Both the position numbers and the translations under genes were made by a program. From Ascaphus truei (Eukaryota > Chordata > Amphibia > Anura > Ascaphidae): DNA of 64,000 nt. Below, piece after piece: positions 34,990-46,559 of this stretch. Numbering within the stretch: position 1 is the first letter of the stretch; every line of letters starts with the position of its first letter. The stretch lies in contig WSYH01002430.1 of the NCBI GenBank assembly GCA_036426205.1, positions 23,001 through 87,000 of the forward strand. The letters run 5' to 3'. Below the pieces are notes generated by a model. That model was not told where the DNA came from, did no database searches, and worked only from the letters and a program-made list of their open reading frames with translations.

Positions 34990-35215
34990 AAACACGGCCC
35001 TACAATAGTACTCAATCTCATCTGCCCTACAGCTACTTTCATTTTCAAAAACAGGGGCCGCGCTTATTCCTTTGACGCCATGTCTGTTAATTACAGTAAG
35101 AGCCGCTGTGCTTATTTCATTTTTAATTACAGCTGAGTTGCATTTATAGACGTGTCCCTCTTTATATTACCTAGTGATGACACGGAAATCACGTTATAAC
35201 GCAGAATGTCACCGT
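34990..35215. other. Unique DNA, possible conserved noncoding element
   Basis: It contains GTTAATTACAGTAAGAGCC and TTTTTAATTACAGCTGAG, a repeated TTAATTACAG motif about 40 bp apart. Repeat-free otherwise. Regulatory role is inference only. Confidence 0.25.
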
Positions 35216-35321
35216 CTCCAGAGGATTCAATGGCAGTGATACCGCACAACGCATCGCATCATCGCGCTGGCGAGAGCAATAACCGTGGTACATAAAAGGC
35301 GTCCTTCCTCCTGATGTGGAA

Positions 35322-36117
35322 GGTTGCCAGGTGTCCGGTATTGAATCGGACTGTCCTGTATTTGGACGCTGTCCAGTTAAAAGTTAGAGGTAATACCGGA
35401 CATGTGTGTGTATAGCGGTATTACCTCTCTGGACATAGTGTCCTGACCAGTGTGGGGGACCACGGGATTTCCCCGAGCATGGAGAGAGCAGGGCTGCTGC
35501 TAGGGGGCTGGGCAGCTTCCCCCATCCTGATTGGCTGCATTACCCAGCAGCAGCCAATCAGGAGGAGGTGTCTGGAGCCTGGGGGTGGGGCCAAGAAGAG
35601 GAGGAAACAGCATGGAGCGGAGAGAGAGCTGTGTAAAGCTGTGTCCCTAGAACGTGGAGCAGCGCTGAGCCGCGCGGACGCTGATGGTCACCTGATCAAG
35701 CATGAGCCATTTCATGCCCATGCAGGCGAGCCAGTGTCTGCGATCGGGAGGCGGGTGGAGGTGGGGCAGACGGGGCAGTGACGTCGCTGGGCCAATCGCC
35801 CGCGACGTGCCAACGTCACGGCGCCGTGACGTTGACGCTGCTTCGTGCTGATTGGATGTTTTAAGCCGACAGCGCGTTGAAAAACAGCTTGGCTATCTGC
35901 TGAAAAATCCAGCTCCTCAGCACGCCTGCGGACGCTCGCGTGAGCCCCCTCTCAGGGCATCCTCATTGAGGATGCCGGGGCTCAGCGCGGAGCGTCCGTG
36001 TGGCTCAGCACTGCTTGTCCTTGTATGGACGCAGCCTATGTGTGTGTGTGCGCGTCTCGAGCTCGTTGCACTTTTCACCATTGTGTCCCGTATTTCTGGA
36101 GAAGCCAGCTGGCAACC
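35322..36117. mobile_element. Composite GC-rich element with GGTTGCCAG ends
   Basis: GGTTGCCAG (35,322-35,330) and CTGGCAACC (36,109-36,117) are perfect 9-bp inverted ends. The left part has the 'tgtccggtattgaatcggac' block; further in, CCTGATTGGCTGC (35,526-35,538) and GCAGCCAATCAGG (35,550-35,562) form a perfect hairpin. A second GC-rich MITE occupies 35,690-36,040. It is non-coding; the ORFs here follow the GC content. Confidence 0.6.
35690..36040. mobile_element. GC-rich MITE family B, copy 1
   Basis: It shares 'tttcatgcccatgcaggcga', 'ccaatcgcccgcgacg', 'cacggcgccgtgacgttgac' and 'gcatcctcattgaggatgcc' with two other copies at 37,853 and 40,670. The central parts form strong hairpins (GGCGCC, GAGGATGCC). 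Boundaries are approximate. Confidence 0.65.
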
Positions 36118-36355
36118 CCATGGACGCCCCCATAATACCTGAGAACTCTCTGCTCTAGAACTTGCATCCCTAGTCACAATGAAATAATGCATTTCAATGT
36201 GTGAAGTCACATTCTGTCACCGCTGCCGCTGAACACCTAACTGCTGTGGCGCCGTCCTGTTTCAGCACATGGAAGTGCATTGACAGGACTTGGATAACAA
36301 AACGCAAGACAAGCGCCGCACTTGGTTTCCATGGCAACGTTAATAATGCGGAGTC

Positions 36356-36770
36356 AGGAAGCACTCCTTCCTGCACACCTCTATTTAAATATTGGATGGG
36401 CGGGAAGCACTCCTTCCTGCACACCTCTATTAATATTGGATGGGACGGGAAGCACTCCTTCCGCACACCTCTATTTAAAAATGGATGGCAGAAGCACTCC
36501 TTCCCGCACACTCTTTTAAATATTGGATGGGACAGGAAGCACTCCTTCCTGCACACCTCTATTTAAATATTGGTGGGACGGAAAGCACTCCTTCCTCCAC
36601 CTCTATTTAATATTGGATGGGACGGGAAGCACTCCTTCCTGCGACACCTCTTTAAATATTGGATGGGACGGGAAGCACTCCTTCCTCACACCTCTATTTA
36701 AATATTGATGGGACGGAAGCACTCTTCCTCACAGCCTCTATTTAAATATTGGATGGGACGGGGGAATCCC
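36356..36770 (+). repeat. 47-bp satellite, short array of about 9 copies
   Basis: The unit contains GGAAGCACTCCTTCCTGCAC then ACCTCTATTTAAATATTGGA and TGGGACG. Copies carry many one- or two-base losses. The same unit builds the large arrays at 51,145-52,915, and here it runs in the same orientation as their right half. Confidence 0.95.
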
Positions 36771-37210
36771 CACCTACCAAGATAACGGTGCACAGCTCAG
36801 CGACTGGACTATCCAGGAAGCACGGCGGGCAGCGGAATTACCCCAATTTGACCCGCGCTTTGCTGTGCCAGTCTGCCCCATCCAGGCTGTGCCGAAGAAA
36901 AGAGCCCAACGCTACGCACCTGCTTTGTTTATAACCGCGTAGGTGCAACCAGGGCGCACAATGATGCCCAGGATCACTACCCTCCACCTGGCTATTTGGT
37001 ATTCGCTTACCCCCAGCCCACATTTCACATGGCGAATAACGTGTACGCAGCCTGACGGGCGTCGGGTCGGTCGCTGGGAGAATCCCCTTATCGGGGGGCT
37101 GGGGGATGGTGCATCTTCCCAGGGAGGGCAATGAGGAAAGCAAGATGAATCCCTTCATTCCCTCAAGTGTTTATAATGCAAGGAATCTTGTTGAAGGTCC
37201 CACTCTCTAC
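36771..37210. other. Unique DNA, no gene seen
   Basis: No gene or element recognised. Confidence 0.35.
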
Positions 37211-37382
37211 CGCCAGGGGGGTCTCAACTAAAAATCCAGTCTCAAGCCCCCCTCCAACAGGTGGTAAGGTTTTAGTTTTTATCCCCTGCTTCAGCACAGG
37301 GGCAAATCGTCCACTGCCTTCAGAACAGATGGCTCAGATCAGTCCCTGCCTTCAGCCGCACAAGGGGCTCAACTCCAGGCGC
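37211..37382. mobile_element. hAT MITE (GATATCC family), degraded
   Basis: Pieces such as 'ccccctccaacaggtggtaa', 'ttatcccctgcttcagcaca' and 'atggctcagatcagtccctg' match the family, but with many substitutions and indels and no clean right half. Confidence 0.5.
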
Positions 37383-37852
37383 CCTACAGAGGTAAAGGAT
37401 ATGACCCCCCCCACACTCTCGCTCCCCTCCTCTTTGATACATACCACCACCCACACCCCGCAGTAGTTCCGCATTATGTTTCAGTTTCTCTTCTCTTGTT
37501 TTTAGTTTTTTAAAGCGATTTTTACATAATGCGACAGAATGTGACTAGCCAATCATACACGGCAAGACGCTGGACATTCTTACCGGCAGCCATTTTTAAT
37601 GGCACCATAAAGCCTAACGCCCGAGACAACAAAAGAAAATGACAAGCCCATGGCAGGACATTCTTGACGGAGAGACCCATGATTATGTATAGGTTAAGAA
37701 GTAATACCTATTGGTGCCAGCGTAAGATGCATTCCCAGGGCACAGCCGCTGCAGTGCATCATACCAAGGAACATAGTACAGTGGAAGACCAGCATAAGGC
37801 CATTAGCACGATATTACCATGGGAACTGATGCCAGCCTCCATCGGCCCAATC

Positions 37853-38545
37853 AAGGCCTTGCGCGACCATAGAAGGACAGGCCGCCAGCAGAGACGTGAC
37901 GACGCTCCGCGATGAGCCCTGCATCTCCAATGACGAGGGAGGCTCTACGCGGGACGTCCGCAGGTGTGCGGAGGCCGCTGGATTTTTTCAGCCGACAGCC
38001 CAGCTGTTTTCACGCGATGTCGGCTTGAACTGAAAACATCCAATTCAGACGCCGGAGCAGCATCAATGTCACGGCAGCAGTGACGTGGCGCCGTGACGTT
38101 GACGGCGGTGCGTCGCGGGAGATGGGCCCAGCAGAACGACGTCAATGCCCCGCCTCCCTCAAGTTTATCCCCCCGCCGATCGTATCATCTATCTTGTAGT
38201 TTTGTTTGGGTTGTTGTCTTCTCTCTTCCATTGGTCTTCTCCAGTTTACTATTTTTCTTTCTACCGCCACCACTTTTTTGCTTATTTTTCTTCCTTGTCG
38301 TCCGTGTTCTAACGTCACGGTTCTTTTTGTTCCTTACTCCTTCTATTTCCTCCTTCCCAGTAGCCCCCACCCCTTGTTATTCTCTACCTTTTCTTCCATT
38401 ATTTCTGTTTTATCCCCTCCCCGCCCCCCCTCCACCCTTTAGTTTGTAGATCGCACCTGGGGTTGAGATCGCCTGCATGGGCATGAAATCTGCCAGAAAC
38501 ATTTCAGCAAGAGCGAGCCCTCCTTCTTAGCCCCAGCGCGCTCGG
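37853..38545. mobile_element. GC-rich MITE family B, copy 2 (inverted)
   Basis: This copy is inverted relative to the one at 35,690. It starts near 'aaggccttgcgcgaccatag' and contains 'gtcacggcagcagtgacgtg', 'cgtgacgttgacg' and finally 'gatcgcctgcatgggcatga'. A pyrimidine-rich stretch (about 38,190-38,450) replaces part of the middle. Boundaries are approximate. Confidence 0.55.
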
Positions 38546-38840
38546 AAACTCCTCACCCCTCTAAGGCCCCCAGCCTTAGTCTGACTCACAGGAAAGAGGA
38601 GATCGGGCTTCCCTGGGCTCTATTAAGACTGGCGGGCTGGAGAAGTGGAAACGGTTCTCGGTGCTCTGCAATGTTCAAACAACTAATACGCTATTATTCG
38701 ATATTCTTCTTATAGATATAATTTATTATATTATTATAAATCTAGGACAAATCATATAAGGTTGGAGAAGTTTTTTTCCCCCAGAAGTCCTGTACATTAT
38801 ATACATCGTGGTCTTCCCTTTAATGGTTAATTCTCCGTTA

Positions 38841-39070
38841 CAGAAAAGTTTAGTTCCACCCAAATGCTATAAAAAAGAATAACATAGCTCGATAAACGGA
38901 TCGCGTTAGAAAGAATGTACAATTGTATGCCATTGTACACTAAAGTATTTAATGATACCAATAGCGTGTGGTAAGTCGTCATAAATACACAAATATTGGG
39001 AGCCACGCTTGCACCCATCGCGTTAGAAGCGGATCAGCGTTGTCGTTTGTGGTGTAACGTGGTGAGCTGA
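38841..39070. mobile_element. TA-flanked inverted-repeat MITE, eroded copy
   Basis: The stretch 'cggatcgcgttagaaag' to 'gggagccacgcttgcaccca' is a diverged reverse complement of the clean copy at 61,254-61,483. Many small indels separate the two. Confidence 0.65.
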
Positions 39071-39700
39071 CTACAGCATGCGCCTCGTCTTCTCGGCGCT
39101 ACGCCGATAAGACGTTCCCTGGGGAAGACGCAAGGTATCTACCTACCTATTCTGATGGCGCGGGTTTCCGGCCCCTCATTCTATTCTCTAAGATATTCCT
39201 AATCTTTCTTGTGAAGCAATACCAGCAAAGTATATTTTATTTGTCTTCTTTGATGTTTCACCTCGTTCGATCCGACCCTGAACAGTACATGCAGAAATCT
39301 CCGGATCCTACTGTTTTTCTTCCCCTTAGTCCCCACGAAAGCCGGCGCGCCTAGCTTTACCAGCACTCTCTTGCCTTCTGCGCTTCATTGATTGCTTACT
39401 TGCCTCAGAATTTAATCTCACCCTCTTCCTTTCCCCCGTCGCCCTTCTCCTTCTCCTTTGCCATAACGTCTTACGGTTGCACCCTTGCTGGTGGTCACCT
39501 CTTCCCTCTCCCAGCCTTGCATACGTGCATAAGCCGATCCCTTTAGCTCTCTGTGTACAGACTCACTCGCTTCCCTCGGCCGCACCTTCCGCCCCGTCAC
39601 TGCGCTGCTCGAGATAGGGGCTCTGTCCACCATGCCGCTGCATGACGTCCAGATCCCCCCCCAGGGGTCTCGCGCAGCGCGGAATGGAGGGGTCACAGCG
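39071..39700. other. Pyrimidine-rich DNA, no gene seen
   Basis: C/T-rich, with no confident element. It leads into the hammerhead-like motif and may be the body of a retroelement terminal repeat. Confidence 0.3.
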
Positions 39701-39710
39701 AGCCTGGTAT

Positions 39711-39745
39711 CTGATCGAACTGTGATTTACAGCCGAAACGTTGTT
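39711..39745 (+). ncRNA. Hammerhead-ribozyme-like motif
   Basis: CTGATCGA at 39,711-39,718 resembles the CUGAUGA core with one extra base. It is followed by a 4-bp stem CTGT/ACAG around a 5-base loop, then CCGAAAC at 39,733-39,739 and AATAAAA. Core, stem II and GAAA occur in the order of a hammerhead ribozyme, as known in Penelope-like elements and retrozymes. Stems I and III were not verified. Confidence 0.4.
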
Positions 39746-39974
39746 GAATAAAAGTTTACTTATGAATTAGATATTTACAGGCTTGACGGTGCCATCTTCC
39801 TACACTTTGATGTTAAACATTATTTTAGATTTACACCCTCATTAAAAACCTTCCAGATGCTTGGAGGTTCCCCACTCTACGACAACAGTAACTGTTACAT
39901 TAAGACACTGTGAGTTTTGGTAGAAAGTACTCAATGAACTAAAACCTAATTACTCAATTATGTATGGTAGGTCC

Positions 39975-40025
39975 ATCCCTGATAAAGCAGTGAGCAAAGA
40001 ACCACCAAACGTGTTGGGAAGATCC
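39975..40025 (+). ncRNA. Degenerate hammerhead-like motif
   Basis: CCTGATAAAGC then, 19 bases on, ACCACCAAACGTGTTGGG. It resembles a CTGATGAAG...CGAAACG layout with G-to-A changes at a conserved core position and in the GAAA box. It would not be catalytic as written. Confidence 0.3.
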
Positions 40026-40261
40026 AAGCACGTAGTGGAAACCCTATACCGGTCATAGGGGGACATAGGTTGCGTGGCGGCGGGGGTATGCAGTCAGCAT
40101 GAACAGATGTAGAGCCGCAGAAAGACAGAAAGACGAAGACAGCGCGAGGCACCATAGACTAAATGCCAAACTACCTGCTCATATAGTGCGATTCATTTGT
40201 TTTACTGACTGAAGCTAAAAAACCTTATTTGACATTTTTGGTTCTTTCTTTCTCTTTATCT

Positions 40262-40665
40262 GTAGAAACTACCTACACAGCTAACCACAGCCTAACCTAC
40301 ACAGCCTTAACCTACACAGCTTACCTTAACCTACACAGGCCTTAAACTTCAAAGCCGTAACCTACACAGCCTTAACCTACACAGCGTAACTACACAGCCT
40401 TAACCTACAGCACTTAACCTTCAAAGCCTTAATAACCTTCACAGCGTTACATACACACCTGAACCTACACAGCCTTAACCTACACAGCCTTAACCTACAC
40501 AGCCTAACCTACACCAGCCTTAACCTAACAGCCTTAACCTACACAAGCCTTAACACTACAGCCTAACCTTCACAGCCTTAACCTACACAGCACTTAACCT
40601 TCAAAGCGTAACCTACACAGCCGTAACCTACTCAGCCTTAACCTTCACAGATTTAACCCAGAGCC
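40262..40665. repeat. 15-bp satellite, first block
   Basis: Tandem copies of ACCTACACAGCCTTA (15 bp) with variants using TTC for TAC. The array is cut at about 40,665 by a GC-rich MITE. Confidence 0.95.
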
Positions 40666-40669
40666 TTAG

Positions 40670-41110
40670 GCGGGCATAGAGGGGTAGCAGGGTTGGGACC
40701 CCGCCTGCACGCTGAGGCTCACATGCTGAAATCTGCCGATTTAGCCCATGAGGCGAGAGAGCGGGGCCGCGATCGGGACCGGAGGGGGGAGCAGACTGTG
40801 GGAGGCGGGGTGGGGCAGGATACGTCGCGGGCCAATCGCCCGGGAACGCACGAGTCAACGGTCACGGCGCCCAAGTCACGGCCGCCGTGACGCTGACGCT
40901 GCTCCGCGTGATGGTTGGGTTCAGGACAGTGCATCATGAAAAAGTTGGCTGTCGGTGAAAAATTCCGCAGCCGCCTCAGCACGGCCCTGCGGAGGCTGCG
41001 TGAGCCCTTCAAGGCATCCTCATGAGGATGCAAGGGGCCTCAGAGCGGAGAGTCAGACACAGCTCCAGCGCGGCCTGTCCTTCTAGTGGATCGGCATGTA
41101 ACCACACAGC
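40670..41110. mobile_element. GC-rich MITE family B, copy 3, inside the satellite
   Basis: It starts CCTTAGGCGGGCATAGAGGG and shares 'gggccaatcgcccgggaacg', 'cgccgtgacgctgacgctgc' and 'ggcatcctcatgaggatgc' with copies 1 and 2. The end is near 'gcggcctgtccttctagtgg'. It has the same orientation as copy 1. Confidence 0.65.
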
Positions 41111-41529
41111 CTAGGCCTCGATTCAGCGGTGCATAGAGGAGGAAGTTGGGGGAGGTGGGAGCTTCGGGAGGGCGGGAGGGAGGGAGGGCGACAGTCTGCT
41201 GGCGCGATGTGTGGGTCATCCCCTGCAGACATTTTCTAGGAGGTGGGGAGGGGTGGGCTACAGACTGAGGTTAGGGGATCGAGGCAGCAGTCTTGAATCA
41301 TTCTCAAGAATGATTTACATTGGGTGCCGGAGTGGTTCCAGTGAACGCTGCCTGCAGCTTCAAAAAAACGTTTTTTTTTCGTTAGTTGAAACTGTTAGCC
41401 AGCGTCAAACTACTGGCTGGAGAAGGGCAGGATGCTACATGACAACTCAGTATTCAATTGAATACTTAGGTCCCCGGCAGCTCGCACCGGCAGCACGCCC
41501 TCCCCATCCGAAGCCGCACCTGAACGAGG
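41111..41529. other. Unique segment within the interrupted satellite
   Basis: A G-rich stretch ('gggagggagggagggcgaca') followed by ordinary sequence with no recognisable element. It separates the MITE from the second satellite block. Confidence 0.4.
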
Positions 41530-44500
41530 CTAAACCTACAGAGACTTACTACACAGCCTTAACCTTCACAGCCGTAACCGACACATGCCAGGTTAACCTA
41601 CACAGACTGAACACAAAAGCCAGGAACCAACTTCAGCTTAACCTCATAGATTTAACCATGAGCCTAAAGCCTCACAGCCTTAACCTAATACAGCCTAAGC
41701 TTCACAGATTGAAACTTACAGAGCCGTAACCTAACAGCCTTAACCCTTCACAGATTTAACGACACAGAGCACTTAACCTACACAGCCTTAACCTCACATT
41801 ACCTACAAGCTAACCTACACCTAGCTAAACTACAGACTAACACACCACGCCCTTAACCAACAGCCTAGCTAACCTTCACAGTATTTAACTACAGAGCCTT
41901 AACCTACACAGCGCAACCTTCACAGATTTACCTACCCAAAGAGCCTTAACTACAGAGCCTTACCTAAACAGCCTGAACCCTTCACAGCATTAACCAAACA
42001 AGCCTTAACCCTACCACAGCCTAACCAATACCATAGCCTTAACCTTCACAGATTTAACCTACAGAGCCTTAACCTACACAGCTAACCTACACAGCCTTAA
42101 CCTACACAGCCGTAACACCTTCACAGACCTACACTACACAGCCTTAACCTACACAGCCGTAACCTACACAGCCGTTCAACCTCCAGAGAACTTCACCAAC
42201 AGAGGCTTTACCAACAGAGCCTTACATTCACAGCCTCTAAAACCTTCACAGCTTACCTAACAGCTTAACCTACACAGCCTTAACCAACTCAGCCTAACCT
42301 TCACAGATTTAACCTACACAGCCTTAACCTTCACAGCCTAACCTTCACAGCCTTCTACCATACACAGCCTTAACCACAAGCCTTAACAATCAGCCCGTAA
42401 CCTTCACAGATTAACCTACAGAGTAACTTACTACACAGCCTAACCTACAGAGACTTCCACCAACAGAGCTTTAACCAACAGAGCTTAACCTACAGAGCAT
42501 GCTTAACCTTCACAATTTAACCTACACAGCCTAACCTACACAGCTTAACTACAAGCCCTAACCTACAGAGACTCACCAACAGAGTTTAACCAACAGAGCC
42601 TTAACCTTCACAGCCTAACCTTCACAGCCTTAACCTACCCAGCCTTAAACCTACACAGCCTTAACCCAACTCAGCCTAACTTCACAGATTTAACCTAACA
42701 GTCTTAACCAACTCAGCCTTGAACTCACAGCTTAACCTACACAGCCTTATACCTACACAGCCTTCAACCAACTCAGCCTAACCTTCACCAGAGTTAACCT
42801 ACAGAGACTTAACCTACAGACTTAACCTACAGAGACTTCACCAACAGAGCTTTAACCAACAAAGCTTACCTACACAACCTTAACCTACACAGCCTTAACC
42901 TACACAGCCTTAACCTACACAGCCTTAACCAACTCAGCCTTAACCTTCACAGATTTAACCTACAGAGCCTAACCTACACAGCCTTAACCTACACAGCCGT
43001 AACCTACACAGCCTTAACCTTCACAGCCTTAACCTACACAGCCTTAACCTACACAGCCTTAACCTACAGACTTAACCTACAGAGACTTCACCAACAGAAC
43101 TTTAACCAACAGAGCCTTAACCTTCACAGCCTTAACCTACAGACTTAACCTACAGAGACTACACCAACAGAGCTTTAACCAACAGATGCTTAACTACACA
43201 ACCTTAACCTACACAGCCTTAACCTACACAGCCTTAACCAACTCAGCCTTAACCTTCAACAGATTTAAACTACACAGCCTTAACCTACACAGCCTTAACC
43301 TAACAGCCTTAACCTTCACAGCCTTAACCTTCACAGATTTAACCTACAGAGACTTAACCTACAGACTTAACCTACACAACCTTAACCTACACAGCCTAAC
43401 TACACAAAGCCTTAAACCTTCACAGATTTACCTACACAGCTTAACTACACAGCCTTAACCTACAGAGACTTAACCTACAGACTTAACCTACAGAGACTTC
43501 ACCAACAGAGCTTTAACCAACAGAGCCTAAACTACATCTTAACCAGCATCTTAACCTACAGAGCCTTAACCTGCAGAGCCTTAACCTACAGAGTCTAACC
43601 TGCAGAGCCTTACCTACAGAGCCTTAACTACAGAGCCTTAACCTACAGAGCCTTAACCTACACAGCCTTAACCTACACAGCCTTAACCTACACAGCCTTA
43701 ACCTACACAGCCTTAACCTACAGAGACTTCACCAACAGAGCTTTAACCAACAGAGCCTTAACCTTCACAGCCTTAACCTTCACAGCCTTAACCTACAGAG
43801 ATTCCTTAAGGACTATCAGACTAACCACAGAGACTTCACCAACGAGCTTTAACCAACAGAGCCTTAACCTACACAACCTAACCTACACAGCCTTACACCT
43901 ACACAGCCTTAAACCTACACAGCCTTACCAACTCAGCCTCAACCTTCACAGAGATTAACCTACAGAGCCTAACCTACACAGCCTAACTACACCAGCCTTA
44001 ACCTACACAGCCTTAACCTTCACAGGATTAACCTACACCAGCCTTAACCTACACAGCCTTAACCTACCACAGCCTTAACCTACGACTACAGCCTACAGAG
44101 ACTTCACCAACAGAGTTTTAACCAACAGAGCCTAAACCTTCACAGCCTTAACCTAGAGACTTAACCTACAGACTTAACCTACAGAGACTTCACCAACAGA
44201 GCTTTAACCAACGAGCCTTAACCTACACAACCTTAACCTACACAGCTTAACCTACACAGCCCTAACCAACTCAGCCTTAACCTTCACAGATTTAACCTAC
44301 ACAGCCTTAACCTACACAGCCTTAACCTACACAGCCCATTTAACCTCAAGCTTAACCTTCACAGATTTAACCTACAGAGACTTAACCTACAGACTTAACC
44401 TACACAGCCTTAACCTACACAGCCTTAACCTTCACAGATTTAACCTACGCAGCCTTAACCTACACAGCCTTAACCTACAGACTTAACCTACAGAGACTTC

Positions 44501-46010
44501 ACCAACAGAGCTTTAACCAACAGAGCCTTAACCTTCACAGCCTTAACCTACAGAGACTTAACCTACAGACTTACTACGAACTTCCAACAGAGCTTAACCA
44601 ACAGAGCCTTACCTACACAACCTAACGACAAGCCCTAAACCTACACGCCTTAACCAACTCAGCTTAAACCTTCACAGATAAACCTATCACAGCCTTAACC
44701 TACACAGCCTTAACCTACACAGCCTTAACCTTCACAGCCTTAACCTTCACAGATTTAACTACAGAGACGTAACTACAGACTAACCTACAACATTAACCTA
44801 CACAGCCTTAACCTACACAGCCTTAACCTTCACAGATTTAACCTACACAGCCTTAACCTACACAGCCTAACCTACAGAGACTTAACCTACAGAGACTTCA
44901 CCAACAGAGCTTAACCAACAGAGCCTAACCACATCTTAACCAGCATCTACCTACAGAGCTTACATGCAGAGCCTTAACCACGAGCCTTAACCTGCAGAGC
45001 CTTAACCTAAGAGGCTTAACCTACAGAGCCTCTAACCATACAGAGCCTTAACCTACCACCAGCATTACTAACAGCCTTAACCTACACAGCCTTAACCTAC
45101 AGAGACTTCACCAACAGAGCTTTAACCAACAGAGCCTTAACCTTCACAGCCTTAACCTTCACAGCCTTAACCTACAGAGACTTAACCTACAGACTTAACC
45201 TACAGAGACTTCACCAACAGAGCTTTAACCAACAGAGCCTTAACTACACGAGCCTTAACCTAAACAGTCCTTAACCTAACACAGCCTTAACCAACTCAGC
45301 CTTAACTTCACAGGACTTGTAACCTACAGAGCCTTAACCTAACACAGCCTTAACTACACAGCCTGTAACATACCACAGCCTTAACCTTCACAGATTAACC
45401 TACACAGCCTTAACCTACACACAGCCTTAACTTACACAGCCTAACCTACAGATTATAACTACAGGAGACATCACCAAAAAGAGTTTTCAACAGAGCCTTA
45501 ACCTCACAGACTTAACCTACAGAGACTTAACCTACAGACTTAACCTAAGAGACTCACCAACAGAGCTTTAACCACAGAGCCTTAACCTACCAACCTTAAT
45601 CCTAACACAGCCTTAACCTACACAGCCTAACCAACTCAGCCTAACCTTCAAGATTAACCTACACAGCCTTAACTACACAGCCTTAACCTACACAGGCCTT
45701 AACCTTCACAGCCTTAACCTTCACAGATTTAACCTACAGAGAACTTAACTAAGACTTAACCTACACAGCCTTAACCTACACGCCGTAACCTTCACAGATT
45801 TAACCTACACAGCATTAACCTTCACAGATTTAACCTACACAGCCTTAACCTACACGACTTAACCTACAGAGACTTCACCAACAGACTTACCTACAGAGAC
45901 TTCACCAACAGAGCTTAACCAACAAGCCTTAACCTACATCTTAACCAGCACCAACCTACAGAGCCTAACCTACACAGCCCTAAACCTTCACAGCCTTAAC
46001 CTGCGAGCCT
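41530..46010. repeat. 15-bp satellite, main block with higher-order repeats
   Basis: About 4.5 kb of ACCTACACAGCCTTA-type units. Marker variants recur as a set: 'gagacttcaccaacagagct', 'ttaaccaacagagcctta', 'ttaaccaactcagcctta', 'ttcacagatttaacc'. The 'caactcagcc' variant recurs at about 300-630 bp spacing (for example 42,930, 43,230, 43,930, 44,270, 44,660, 45,290, 45,630), showing higher-order units. The array carries scattered one-base losses. Open frames read as repeated Leu-Asn-Leu-His-Ser-Leu peptides and are not genes. Confidence 0.95.
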
Positions 46011-46495
46011 TAGCCTTGGAAAAGAAGAGCGCAGACTACGGCCTGGCGGAGTAAGGGATATGTTCACACTGTCTAAACGTAACATCAGAAAATATTACCT
46101 TTACCATCATAATGTATCAAGTCTATTTTCGTGATAAATACCAAATAAAAAAATTTAAAAATCAAATCATCAAAACGTGCAGGTCATTTACTGTATTGTG
46201 AAATATTTCGTATACAAATGTCATTTTATTCTATTTAAAGTAAAAAACAAATAATTTAGCATATTTTAATTTTACAATAAAACATTTTAAAAGAAAATGT
46301 ATTTCACAATAAATAAATGAAACCTCACTTAAGTGCTTTGTTCTTCTCACGCCCAGCATTAATACCCCTCTTCTGCACAAGGGGATGGGGAAGTTGGTGT
46401 AATCGGTATGGGGTGGTGGGTTTGAGTTGTGGGGAGGAGGGGGCTATGGCTTGGGGTGGGTGGGTTAAGTGCATGGGATGTGGGGTTATGCGGGT
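46011..46495. other. AT-rich spacer then G-rich lead-in
   Basis: Unique AT-rich DNA from 46,040 to 46,320, becoming G-rich with many GGGTGGG steps. No gene. Confidence 0.45.
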
Positions 46496-46518
46496 GGGGG
46501 GGGGGGGGGGGGGGGGGG
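46496..46518. repeat. G23 homopolymer
   Basis: Twenty-three consecutive G bases immediately before the pyrimidine-rich satellite. The length is unlikely to be exact. Confidence 0.8.
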
Positions 46519-46559
46519 AGGGGTGGCGGAGGGTTAGAGAGGGGTGGGGGAAAGATGTC

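Noticed and set aside
35452..35781. 109-codon open frame near GC-rich DNA as a gene start under a CpG island.
   Set aside because: It lies wholly within a composite MITE with inverted ends, and its GC content explains the open frame.
37400..37660. Possible further transposon in C-rich DNA.
   Set aside because: No inverted ends, target duplication or coding remains could be found.
40262..46010. Telomere-like repeat because of TTAACC strings.
   Set aside because: The period is 15 bp with ACCTACACAGCCTTA; it is not the vertebrate CCCTAA hexamer.
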